DNA of 64,000 nucleotides from positions 7,007,001 to 7,071,000 of the forward strand of contig NZ_CP033367.1 in the NCBI RefSeq assembly GCF_013170845.1, given 5' to 3'. Positions 21,300 through 31,000 of this stretch are shown in pieces. The translations under genes were made by a program, and so were the position numbers. This stretch comes from Mesorhizobium loti R88b (lineage in GTDB: Bacteria; Pseudomonadota; Alphaproteobacteria; Rhizobiales; Rhizobiaceae). Positions within the stretch are counted from its first letter, which is position 1. Every line of letters starts with the position of its first letter. The notes beneath the pieces are model-generated. The model made no database searches and was not told the DNA's origin. It saw only the letters and a list, made by a program, of their open reading frames with translations.

Positions 21300-22012
21300 A
21301 CGTGGTCGCAATCTCCCACCGAGAGCGCCGTCACCGGACCGACGCCCGGGATCGCCATGAAGCGCCGGCAGAGCTCGCTCTTCGCGACGATCTTCACGAC
21401 CAGGTCGTGCAGCCGACAGTACTCTCGCCACAGCGCGGCGCGTGCTGACAGCATGGCGTCCATCAGCTCGGCCGACAGCGGATCGTCTGTCACAGCCGTG
21501 CGTACCGCCTGGTCGAAAGCGCCGCGCGATGTGCCGCCAAGCTTGATGCCGAACGCTTTCAGCGAGTGGCGGATGGCGTTTTCGATATCGAGGAACTTGC
21601 GCTTCAGGTTACGCCGGTGGGTCAGCAAAAGCCGCATCAGCTAGCAGTCCTGCGTTTTGATATGCGCCTGACGGAACCAGCCCGTGCGCATGATGTGGGC
21701 GATGCCGAGCGCGTCGGCAGCGTCCGTCTTGTTGCGCTGCGCCGACATCGCGGCGCGCACGTGCTGGGTCTCCAGGCAAACCACTGGCGTCCGCGTTTCA
21801 GAGCTCGGGATGCAGCCATGGCGACAGAGATCCCGCCTTATGGCCGACACGCCGCAGCCGGGCGACGAACGGCTTCAACACCACAAACAACGCATCGGGA
21901 TCGGTCTCCACCTTGACCGTCAGATGCACCTCACCGTGCTCGTCGACGACGCACACCGCCGTCTCGTCCACTGCAACATCCAGTCCGCAAAAGTATTCCA
22001 CGAGCCGCCTCC
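21300..22012 (-). pseudogene. IS110-family transposase, degenerate
   Basis: The N-terminal DEDD-type RuvC-like part is visible in one frame (EYFCGLDVAVDETAVCVVDEHG), the middle in others (KTDAADALGIAHIMRTG), then an in-frame TAG near 21642. The C-terminal MAIPGVGPVTAL helix-hairpin-helix segment is in the frame ending at 21131. At least one frameshift, one stop and a replaced C-terminus make it inactive. The terminal inverted repeats expected to be weak in this family were not found. Confidence 0.75.
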
Positions 22013-22044
22013 TGCGTGGTTTGACAATTGATTTCTTAGCAGTC

Positions 22045-22400
22045 GGCGCAGCGGGCGGCAGCGATCCGGCAAATAGAGGAGCGGCTTGCCGATTACGGGC
22101 GGCAATCCCTCGCCATCCGATCCGGCTTTTCCTGCAGCGTCTCGTACGCGAGAAGGCGGGTGCTGTGGAAAGCCGCGACGGAGAGATCAAGCGCCTTCAG
22201 TCGATCATCAGAAAGCTCCAAGAGTGTAGTTTGGTCGGCGTTCCAAACGTCTCGATCCAGATCAACTGGCACTCGCGCTTGAAGACCTCGACGCCGATAT
22301 CGCCCCGCATCCGGGTGAGCCGTCGCAGTGTCAAAAGACAGCGGTACGAGCGGCCATCCCACCGCAACCCGCTGCCCGATCATCTGCCGTCAGATCGGGT
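22045..22400 (+). pseudogene. IS66-family TnpC N-terminal remnant
   Basis: Pieces in shifting frames read RDGEIKRLQSIIRKLQ, then RVSRRSVKRQRYERPSHRNPLPDHLP. These match the coiled-coil start and the 'RNPLPxHLPRE' region of IS66 TnpC proteins. The remaining two-thirds of the transposase is missing or unrecognisable. Confidence 0.55.
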
Positions 22401-22865
22401 GCATGATCACCGCCAACTTGCACGACGGCGACACAGGCCTTGCCGTCGCATGAGCCCGGCCCACCTTGGACCTCCACTTGAGGCGCGTCAGCAATTTCGA
22501 CGCCGCTTCGTAAGTGCGACGTCCCCGTCGCCAAAGATTCGGCTCTGAACGTCGATTCAGCGGACTGATGTAAACATGCAAAAACGTTGTCCACTGCCTG
22601 TGCCAAACCTCACGGCAAGGATACCGCCTGCCGGAAATGCCGATGAGCAGGATACTACACGGTTGAGCATCTCATCATGTTGACACACCGACACCCGGGC
22701 GGCATGTCGAGCATTGATAAGCTGGCCAACATGTCCTGGGGCGAATGCCTGCGTTGCCAACAAATCTGATTGGCTGCCCGTGGCCCGCTGACATGTGTGG
22801 TTACGCGGCCAGGCTCAACTAAGTTCGGCGAGGCACTGTCAAGTGCGACCACCGCGCCAATATCG
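22401..22865. other. Intergenic stretch without a supported gene
   Basis: About 460 bases between the IS66 remnant and the IS3 host element. No motif, ribosome site or clear repeat was seen. Confidence 0.4.
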
Positions 22866-22929
22866 TGACCTTGCCCCTCAGATCTAATCCGGTTTGAAGT
22901 TCGTTCTGGCCCATCGAGAGGACCAGGAC

Positions 22930-23196
22930 ATGAAACGTAGCCGCTTCTCTGAAGAGCAGATCATCGGAATTTTGAAGGAACACGAGGCCGGGGTATCGGT
23001 TGCCGATCTGTGCCGCAAGCACGGGGTCAGCGACGCCTCGATCTACAACTGGAAGGCCCGCTTCGGCGGGATGGATGTCTCCGAGGCTCGGCGACTGAAG
23101 GCGCTGGAGGACGAGAACACGCGGCTGAAGCGGCTTCTGGCCGACGCCATGCTCGACAATGCCGCGTTGAAGGATCTTGTGGGAAAGAAATGGTGA
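22930..23196 (+). CDS. IS3-family transposase OrfA (host element)
   Basis: An 88-residue OrfA beginning MKRSRFSEEQIIGILKEHEAG, with an HTH (ADLCRKHGVSDASIYNWKARF) and a leucine-zipper-like tail ([20 protein letters not shown]). It binds the terminal repeats and forms the OrfAB fusion in intact elements. The frame is open, but the partner orfB is broken, so it cannot support transposition alone. Confidence 0.85.
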   Translation: MKRSRFSEEQIIGILKEHEAGVSVADLCRKHGVSDASIYNWKARFGGMDVSEARRLKALEDENTRLKRLLADAMLDNAALKDLVGKKW

Positions 23197-23354
23197 CGCC
23201 CGCGGCCAAGCGGAAAGCTGTCGCTCGCCTGAAGGAAGGCTTCGGGATGAGCGAACGGCGGGCGTGTAAAGCCATCGGCTGTTGCCGCTGACCTGCCACT
23301 GAGAATTTCCTCCATGTGAGATTAGAGTCCGGCCCTTGATCGAAGGACGGACTG

Positions 23355-23621
23355 ATGAAGAGAAAGCGGTTCACGGAAGAGCAGATCATTGCGGTTCTGC
23401 GCGAGCACGAGGCGGGAGCGAAGGCGGGCGATCTGGCTCGCAAGCACGGGGTCTCGGAGGCGACGCTGTATAATTGGAAGGCGAAGTATGGCGGGATGGA
23501 CGTGTCCGACGCCAAGCGGCTGAAGGCGCTGGAAGACGAGAACGCCAAGCTGAAGAAGCTGCTCGCCGATCAGATGCTGGAAGCCTCGGCGCTGCGCGAG
23601 CTTCTGTCAAAAAAATGGTAG
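23355..23621 (+). CDS. IS3-family OrfA, copy A
   Basis: An 88-residue HTH/leucine-zipper OrfA identical in sequence to that of copy B. It ends LLSKKW. The run of seven A at 23609-23615, just before its stop, is a typical -1 slippery site. Slippage would join it to orfB to make the OrfAB transposase. Confidence 0.88.
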   Translation: MKRKRFTEEQIIAVLREHEAGAKAGDLARKHGVSEATLYNWKAKYGGMDVSDAKRLKALEDENAKLKKLLADQMLEASALRELLSKKW

Positions 23622-24369
23622 GGCCCGCCGTTAAGCGCGAAGCCGTCGCGCATCTGCAGGCCGTCATGGGCTTGTCGGAGCGTCGGGCCTGTTCCTTCGT
23701 CGGCGCCGATCGCAGGATGATCCGCTACCAGTCCCGGCGTCCGCCCGAGACGGAGCTGCGTGGTCGGCTGCGCGACCTCGCCAACGAGCGCCGACGCTTT
23801 GGCTACAGGCGGCTGTTCATCCTGCTCAGGCGCGAGGGCGAGGCATCTGGGGTCAACCGCATCTATCGTCTCTACCGCGAGGAAGGCCTGACGGTGCGCA
23901 AGCGCCGGGCAAGGCGGCGAGCGGTCGGCACCCGGGCGCCGATCCTGGTCGAGGCAAAGCCGAACGCGCGCTGGTCGCTGGATTTCGTGCATGACCAGTT
24001 CGCCTGCGGCCGCAGGTTTCGCGTGCTCAACGTCGTCGACGACGTGACGCGCGAATGCCTGGCGGCGATCCCGGACACCTCGATCTCCGGCCGTCGGGTT
24101 GCGCGTGAACTGACGGAACTGATCACCCAGCGCGGCAAGCCGGGTATGATCGTCTCCGACCACGGCACCGAGTTCACCTCGAACGCCATCCTCGCCTGGT
24201 CGAAGGATCATAGAATCGAATGGCACTACATCGCGCCAGGCAAGCCAATGCAGAACGGCTATGTCGAGAGTTTCAACGGCCGGATGCGCGATGAGCTTTT
24301 GAACGAGAGCCTGTTCTTCGGTCTCGACTACGCCCGAAGCGCCATTGCCGATGACCTGCCTCTGAACTG

Positions 24370-25299
24370 TCATCCAGCTGCGATTAGAGCCTCGACCGTT
24401 TTTGTTACGCCATGTGGCGCGGGTTGAGCAACCGGCGGAGGCGCGGAGCCTTCCATCAGCACAGCGTCGGAGCCGGTTGCGGTGATGACCTCGGCATAGG
24501 CTGCCGGGGTCTGGTAGCCGAGCGAGGAATGCGGCCTCGCGGTGTTGAAGTCCTCCTTCCATTCGGCAATGGCGCTTCGGGCGTAGTCGAGACCGAAGAA
24601 CAGGCTCTCGTTCAAAAGCTCATCGCGCATCCGGCCGTTGAAACTCTCGACATAGCCGTTCTGCATTGGCTTGCCTGGCGCGATGTAGTGCCATTCGATT
24701 CTATGATCCTTCGACCAGGCGAGGATGGCGTTCGAGGTGAACTCGGTGCCGTGGTCGGAGACGATCATACCCGGCTTGCCGCGCTGGGTGATCAGTTCCG
24801 TCAGTTCACGCGCAACCCGACGGCCGGAGATCGAGGTGTCCGGGATCGCCGCCAGGCATTCGCGCGTCACGTCGTCGACGACGTTGAGCACGCGAAACCT
24901 GCGGCCGCAGGCGAACTGGTCATGCACGAAATCCAGCGACCAGCGCGCGTTCGGCTTTGCCTCGACCAGGATCGGCGCCCGGGTGCCGACCGCTCGCCGC
25001 CTTGCCCGGCGCTTGCGCACCGTCAGGCCTTCCTCGCGGTAGAGACGATAGATGCGGTTGACCCCAGATGCCTCGCCCTCGCGCCTGAGCAGGATGAACA
25101 GCCGCCTGTAGCCAAAGCGTCGGCGCTCGTTGGCGAGGTCGCGCAGCCGACCACGCAGCTCCGTCTCTGACGGTCGGCGAGACTGGTAGCGGATCATCTT
25201 GCGATCGGCGCCGACGAAGGAACAGGCCCGACGCTCCGACAAGCCCATGACGGCCTGCAGATGCGCGACGGCTTCGCGCTTAACGGCGGGCCCTACCAT
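24370..25299 (-). CDS. IS3-family transposase OrfB, copy B
   Basis: A 309-residue DDE transposase starting [15 protein letters not shown]. It contains the HTH_21-type region [17 protein letters not shown] and the catalytic triad in [19 protein letters not shown] and [16 protein letters not shown]. It is probably expressed as an OrfAB fusion through -1 slippage on the A7 run at the orfA end. It is complete and undisturbed. Confidence 0.92.
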   Translation of the reverse strand: MVGPAVKREAVAHLQAVMGLSERRACSFVGADRKMIRYQSRRPSETELRGRLRDLANERRRFGYRRLFILLRREGEASGVNRIYRLYREEGLTVRKRRARRRAVGTRAPILVEAKPNARWSLDFVHDQFACGRRFRVLNVVDDVTRECLAAIPDTSISGRRVARELTELITQRGKPGMIVSDHGTEFTSNAILAWSKDHRIEWHYIAPGKPMQNGYVESFNGRMRDELLNESLFFGLDYARSAIAEWKEDFNTARPHSSLGYQTPAAYAEVITATGSDAVLMEGSAPPPVAQPAPHGVTKTVEALIAAG

Positions 25300-25559
25300 T
25301 TTTTTGACAGAAGCTCGCGCAGCGCCGAGGCTTCCAGCATCTGATCGGCGAGCAGCTTCTTCAGCTTGGCGTTCTCGTCTTCCAGCGCCTTCAGCCGCTT
25401 GGCGTCGGACACGTCCATCCCGCCATACTTCGCCTTCCAATTATACAGCGTCGCCTCCGAGACCCCGTGCTTGCGAGCCAGATCGCCCGCCTTCGCTCCC
25501 GCCTCGTGCTCGCGCAGAACCGCAATGATCTGCTCTTCCGTGAACCGCTTTCTCTTCAT
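25293..25559 (-). CDS. IS3-family transposase OrfA, copy B
   Basis: An 88-residue Orf[22 protein letters not shown], an HTH ([21 protein letters not shown]) and a zipper ([19 protein letters not shown]). It overlaps orfB by seven bases at the A7 frameshift site. It is intact. Confidence 0.92.
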   Translation of the reverse strand: MKRKRFTEEQIIAVLREHEAGAKAGDLARKHGVSEATLYNWKAKYGGMDVSDAKRLKALEDENAKLKKLLADQMLEASALRELLSKKW

Positions 25560-26232
25560 CAGTCCGTCCTTCGATCAAGGGCCGGACTCTAATCTCACAT
25601 GGAGGAAATTCTCAGTGGCAGGTCACCGAATGGAAGGAGGACTTCAACACCGCGAGGCCGCATTCCTCGCTCGGCTACCAGACCCCGGCAGCCTATGCCG
25701 AGGTCATCACCGCAACCGGCTCCGACGCTGTGCTGATGGAAGGCTCCGCGCCTCCGCCGGTTGCTCAACCCGCGCCACATGGCGTAACAAAAACGGTCGA
25801 GGCTCTAATCGCAGCTGGATGACAGTTCAGAGGCAGGTCACCGCATGACGGTTCGCTACGAGACCAGCAGGCCGGACGACCGCGAGGTTCGCGAGCGGAT
25901 GAAGGCGATCGCGCAGGAGCGTCGCCGGTTCGGCTACCGGCGTCTTCTCGTGATGCTGAGGCGGGAGGGCCTGGTCGTGAACCACAAGAAGCTGTTCCGG
26001 CTCTATCGGGAGAGAAGCTCGCCGTTCGCCGCCGTGGCGGCCGCAAGCGGGCGATCGGGACCAGGGCGCCGATGCTGGTGCCGCAGAGGCCCGACGAGCG
26101 CTGGTCGCTCGACTTCGTATCGGACCAGCTCACCGACGGGCGCCGCTTCCGCATCCTTCCAACTTCGACGCTAACTTCATCGGTGGTTACATCAAAAGGC
26201 ACGCCCACATCCTCGCATTCAGCAACAACTCC

Positions 26233-28008
26233 CTAAAGAAAGGCCCACCGCCCCCGGAGCCTATCAATAAGGTGGCTTGCGACCTGCGAACCTGACAGGT
26301 GAACGCCCAATTCCCCCATCGGAAGGTCTGGGCTGATTGTTGCAGAGCCCATGTTGAGACTCGTGATCACCACGTCATCCTCGCCCCATAGGAGGAACTT
26401 CGCGTGGAAACTCTCTGTCGGTGACACGACCTGAACGCCTCTTGCCAGTGCTTCTACTGCGACCGACATAGCTGCGCTGGCCTCTGCGATGGCACCGGAG
26501 TTCTGACTGTATACGACTACGGGGGTTAAACCTGTCCTCGAATGGAAGTGTTCAGCAGGAATTATTGCATTGGCAAATGCGGCATTTCCTAGCCGATCAC
26601 TGGCAATCAGGAAGCGTTTTTCGGCGGTTCCACTCGCGTGGCGCAAGAGGGCTTCATGCATCTGGCCCGATACTACTCCCGCGGTCATTTTTCCTTGTTG
26701 AGGCTGAAGCCTGAGAGCGTTCCCCAAAAGGTAAAGTTCACTACCGACTTCGGGCCGAAAGCCGGGTTGCGCTATAAGTTTACAGAAGCTGCTAACCAGC
26801 TGCGCCACGATACCCGGCGATCGCAATATTGCAGTGACTTCGAGGCGATCAAACTTGCTGAAGAGCCAGCTGCAAGATCCTATTGCTCCGATCCAACCAC
26901 CAAGCCCATCGTCCGCAACAATCAGTTTGGCATGCGACCCGGTGGAGCGCAGATGAATAGTGACGCTTCCTCTAAGAGAGTCATCACCCGAGATCGCCTT
27001 TGAGATCGCAGTCGCCTCCAAAAGAGTCTTTTCTTTTGGCTCGTTCGAGCTTCCGGCTCCCCAAAATATATCTATGCGCGCCCCCCTCCTTACAGCGCCA
27101 CGCATAAGGTCAACGACATTGTCGAAGCTGTCCTTTTTCAAGAATGACGAGTGGAGGTATATTCGACGGCTGGCCGTCGCAAGAATGGCATGGAATGCAT
27201 CCATGTGCTCTTGACCACCCACGATCAGGTCTGTGCGCGGATCAAAATCAATTCGGGCCATCAACGGCACGATCGGTTCGTCGTCCTTCGAAATGAGAGA
27301 GTTCATCACGACCTTCTTTCCCGATACGGGAAGCGAAAGGGCATAAACAACTTGGGATTTTAGCTGCGCAGGTGCCTTTGCTGGCAGACCCCTTAGATCA
27401 TGACCGTCAGCAGTCACGATGATGTATTCGTCATCTCGCTCGATTAGAGTATCGCCATCAAAATAAATTAAAGTCTCATCAGGATTAAGAATCTCCTGAA
27501 ATCTTGCTACATTTTGAGACGGACTCGTTTGAACCTTTTGTCCACGTACTTCGATCTCATGGACAGCGGCCCCACTCTCTTTGAAAGCCGTCAGCGCCCC
27601 AGCATTCTCGACCCGAACGTCCCTTTTAGGAAAGACCGTTCCAGTTATCTTATCGACCACGAAGGCAATCTTGCGAGAAAATCTTCGCTGAAGTGTGGGG
27701 ATTTCCTCACCATGAAGGACAATTGCCGACCCATATGCGGTGGCCTGAAATGCCGGAACGCCATGCAGCAACACCGCTTCGATCAGCCGGAAGCGCATCA
27801 TCCGGTAGACGATTTCCAGGATAACGCGCCTCGGGAGGTTCAACTCTCTCGCCATCTGTGTTGCTGATCGTGCCTTAATTGAAAATGCCCATAGGACAAG
27901 CTCATCAATGGCACTCCAGCCCCGTCCCTTCTCAAGAACAACCCGGGCCGAAACACGAAGAATGGGGATTGCGGCAATCGCCAGTGGACGGCTTTTGCTC
28001 GTGATCAA
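26233..28008 (-). CDS. PLD-family (double HKD) nuclease, Mokosh MkoB-like
   Basis: A 591-residue protein. Residues about 30-90 look like a winged-helix domain (SATQMARELNLPRRVILEIVYRMMRFRLIE). The middle is unassigned. Two phospholipase D-type catalytic motifs follow: H359-x-K361-x4-D366 (SHAKLIVADD) and H535-x-K537 with Asp544 (FHAKFLLWGEDD), each followed by a GS/N-type strand (IGSCSWL, SLNMGSA). This is the usual pair for a PLD nuclease. Its ATG overlaps the stop of the upstream helicase gene by four bases, so the two are made together. A helicase-kinase protein plus PLD protein is the layout of the Mokosh type I anti-phage system. Neither a signal peptide nor a membrane segment is present. 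No activity is proven here. Confidence 0.75.
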   Translation of the reverse strand: MITSKSRPLAIAAIPILRVSARVVLEKGRGWSAIDELVLWAFSIKARSATQMARELNLPRRVILEIVYRMMRFRLIEAVLLHGVPAFQATAYGSAIVLHGEEIPTLQRRFSRKIAFVVDKITGTVFPKRDVRVENAGALTAFKESGAAVHEIEVRGQKVQTSPSQNVARFQEILNPDETLIYFDGDTLIERDDEYIIVTADGHDLRGLPAKAPAQLKSQVVYALSLPVSGKKVVMNSLISKDDEPIVPLMARIDFDPRTDLIVGGQEHMDAFHAILATASRRIYLHSSFLKKDSFDNVVDLMRGAVRRGARIDIFWGAGSSNEPKEKTLLEATAISKAISGDDSLRGSVTIHLRSTGSHAKLIVADDGLGGWIGAIGSCSWLFSKFDRLEVTAILRSPGIVAQLVSSFCKLIAQPGFRPEVGSELYLLGNALRLQPQQGKMTAGVVSGQMHEALLRHASGTAEKRFLIASDRLGNAAFANAIIPAEHFHSRTGLTPVVVYSQNSGAIAEASAAMSVAVEALARGVQVVSPTESFHAKFLLWGEDDVVITSLNMGSATISPDLPMGELGVHLSGSQVASHLIDRLRGRWAFL

Positions 28009-31000
28009 AATGTCACTCCTTCAAGAGCATCAGCCGCCCTAGTGACAACCGCCGCGGGTCCACCTCGGTATGCTTTTTGTGTAGTAAGGTACTCTAGCGT
28101 GTCCAGGAACAAACGTATGAATGCGAGGTCATCCTGTTCGACGGCGGAGGCGTGCCGCGTGCTTTCTTTTAAGAACTCCAAAGACCCGACGACGATTAGC
28201 TGCATTTTTGCCCGGCTTAGAAGCACGTTCATCCGTCGCGGATCTCTTAGAAAGCCGAGCGAGGCGACGCCATTGCGGTGATTGTTTCGTACTAAAGAAA
28301 CGATCACCAAGTCTGCCTCGCTGCCTTGAGAAGAATCGACCGTTCCATGCATGCGGCTATCGTGGGTGAAACCTGAGAACTGCGCGATAGAACTCGCACC
28401 GCTATCTCGCAACACGTCCAAGTCTCTGGCCATACGCTCAACCTGAGCCCTATAGGGGGATAACACAGCCAGAGTGTTCAGGTCGGCAGGGGCGGGTTTC
28501 AAATCCGCGACCTTCAGACGACGGAGTATCTCTAAGACAATCTTGCGCTCAGACGGATTATGCCATCGTGGCCGCCCCTTCTCAACCGGCTCAGCTCGAC
28601 CAGATCGGCTGGCAAATGGCATGTCGATGAAGACGATCGGCGAGCTTGGAATTTTACTATCGAACGTAAAAGGCAATGGTAACTTGGCGCTCTCAATCCT
28701 GTCATCACCTGTGTAAAGCCGGTTTTTGTAAAAGCAACGTGAGACCAACTCGGCGATCGCCGGATCCATTCTATGTTGGCACCACAATTCGCTTGATACA
28801 GTGCGTCTCTGCCCTCCAGCCACGGTGCGCTTACGCTCCTCCTCCTCAACGAGTGAACGAAAGGGCTCGAGCATACGAAGTGCGAGTTGTGTCGTCGTTT
28901 CTAACACCGCTTCGTCTCGGACGGCAGATCTTAGCTCATCCAAACCGCTTTCAAAGAACGTGGCTCCAAGTACATGTTCGACTTGCTGTAGTGCATTACG
29001 GACTGCGGTGTTATTTGAAAGAATTGACGTCAGCCGCTCCGCATCGAAGGGGGGGAGCTGATGATGATCTCCTATCAGCAGCCGGCGCCCTGACAGCGAT
29101 AATGGAGCTATCAATTCCGGGCCTGTCGCTTTAGCCGCTTCTTCTATTAGAACCCAATCAAATTGCGCACCATCTTCACATAAACGCTCAACGTCGAAAG
29201 AGTTACTTGTTGAAAAAACAACGTTTGCCGATTCTAAAACTAATGCGTCTAATGCACGTAAGCCAATTTCCTCACGGCGGTTAAGCGGTCGGGTAACCTT
29301 GCCTTCATCATCAAATGTGGCGTGCAGCACAGCCTCTTTGAGCGACGAGATCCCGAGCTGCAAGGGGCCTGGAGCCTCATTTATCAAAGCTGAACTCAGA
29401 ACCCGATCGAGATAGCTAGCCGCGGTCTTTCGAAGATCTTCATCCGTCGAGACTGAATCATCTCCTCCCCTAGACCGAACTATGATCGTTTCCGGCAGCG
29501 CCGCGACAACCTTCTTTCGGACGGTTGAGAGTAGGTGATCAAGTGCTTGATGGCTTTGAGCACTCAGGAGAATTCGGGCGGCTGGGTCGCCTTCAAGGCG
29601 TCGCCTGACTACCTCGGCGCTTAGTCGCGTTTTCCCGACACCTGGGGGCCCGACGACTAGATGGTTGGGCAATGTTTTCCAGATCTGTTCCAATGCTTCC
29701 CGCTTTGGGCCATCTAGGTCACGATATTCACTATCCTCTACCAAGACGTCCTGTGAGCTTCTTATCCGCCTTCTCAAGTCGACAAACAGCGATGCCAAAT
29801 CCCGCTGCTCGCCAAGCGCCTTGGTTGTTCGCAAACGGCGCCGGATCAACGCTTCCGTCCCCGCTTCTCCGCTGCGCTTGAGAAACAGGTTCTTTTCGTC
29901 ACGGATGAGATCCAGAACGTCAAACTCGTAGAGCGGAGAGCCGTTGGGGCCTTCCACTACTCCGAGAAAACGCGCCCTTATCTCGGTTGCATTTTTTGAG
30001 GATAATGTTCCTGATACACTGAGCCTCCAATCGACGTCAGTTCCAAGATCTTCTTTTTCGAATATCCGATCCATAACCTCGGCGGTGTTGCGCTCTTCAA
30101 TTTCGGCCGCGAGATTGTCGCGAGCTGTACCCAAACGAGGGGCAAGGCGAACAACATTTCTCCCTCCATCCGTCTTCGCTGACGCGACGCTGACAGGCAG
30201 GATGTCCAACGATTTGACTAACGCCTCGACGACTTGAACAAGCAATACTGCTCGCTGCAAAGGCACGCTCTCGCGATTGATATCGTCGACTTTTGCAGGG
30301 ACTATTGGAATAGTCCAGTCAATCGCCATACTTCTCAAGCGGCCGAGCAATGCCAGCGCGTCGTGCTTGTTGCGGGCAACTAGGACTTCGTGGTTAAGGC
30401 GATGAACCTCTCGATCGCCAGGCAGTCGAGCTCGATCCCTCGGAACGATCGAAACCACAGTAGCGATTTGCCAGGTGGGTGGACCTTCGTCCGTGAACTG
30501 TCGAACGCGGTACGAGAGAGCCTCTGTAATGATTGTCAACGTATCGAGCGTCTCCAAATCGTTCTGGTTGGAAACGACAATCTTGGCGCCACTCGCAATA
30601 TCGCCCTCTATGTATGCTATTTGACCATCCAAATCGTCGATTGGGATGCCCCCATCAGTAGCCTGATCGATAGCTTCCGCCATTTTTCGGTTAGGACGGG
30701 CAAGTAGAATGAAGCGGGCCGCTTTCGTGGTCCCAAACCGGACGAGCTCGCGTAGTAGCGCGTCGACCGAACGCATGACCCAACGTGCATCAGCGGCGTC
30801 TTCTCTATGGGGATCAGTTAGTCGACGCAGAAAATCGATCTCGCCTTCGCTTAGATCAATTACGGGTCGGCCCCGTTGAAAAGGGTCATCCGACCGAAGC
30901 CGAGTCACGTCCACACCCAATATATCAGCAAAAAGCGCGCCTAGAGCTTTCCAATCGTCACCATAGGAATAAATCAGCCGGTCGATCCGCGCGCGCGCTT

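Larger units (their letters stand above)
24352..25625 (-). mobile_element. IS3-family element copy B (1274 bp, intact)
   Basis: It sits in copy A in the opposite orientation, flanked by CCGA at 24348-24351 and 25626-25629. The ends are TGACCTGCC...GGCAGGTCA. Both reading frames are open, so this copy may be active and is the youngest insertion in the window. Confidence 0.93.
23615..25822 (+). pseudogene. IS3-family OrfB of copy A, disrupted by copy B
   Basis: The two parts, 23615-24351 and 25630-25822, together give a 309-residue integrase-type transposase. The DDE residues are in [16 protein letters not shown] and [11 protein letters not shown]. Copy B interrupts it after residue 245, between the catalytic Glu and the C-terminus, with CCGA duplicated. 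The gene is inactive, but the parts differ from copy B at only a couple of codons (RR/RK and PP/PS near residues 30-40). Confidence 0.9.
23289..25840 (+). mobile_element. IS3-family element copy A (1274 bp, interrupted by copy B)
   Basis: The left end is TGACCTGCCACTGAG at 23289 and the right end GAGGCAGGTCA at 25840. The 4-bp target duplications CCGC flank it at 23285-23288 and 25841-25844. Without copy B and one CCGA duplication it measures 1274 bp, exactly the length of copy B. It carries orfA at 23355 and a split orfB. Confidence 0.92.
22866..26157 (+). mobile_element. IS3-family element 1 (host), interrupted and 3'-truncated
   Basis: The probable left end TGACCTTGCCCCTC lies at 22866, with orfA at 22930. 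Its orfB is split at 23288/25845 by insertion of IS copy A, and removing copy A restores the reading frame exactly (GCCR then MTVRYET). The element ends abruptly within orfB near 26157, at RRFRIL, with no right inverted repeat. It is the oldest layer of the nest. Confidence 0.8.
23190..26157 (+). pseudogene. Host IS3 orfB, split by nested IS and truncated
   Basis: The 5' piece at 23190-23288 encodes VTPAAKRKAVARLKEGFGMSERRACKAIG. The 3' piece starts at 25845 with MTVRYETSRPDDREV and carries the RRRFGYRRL region. There is a one-base deletion near 26013 (at the REEKLAVRRR position), and the gene ends before most of the DDE catalytic core. It is inactive. Confidence 0.8.

Noticed and set aside
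25765..26208. 147-codon minus-strand frame across the IS junction
   Set aside because: It is a chimera of the reverse strands of two IS elements and the flank.
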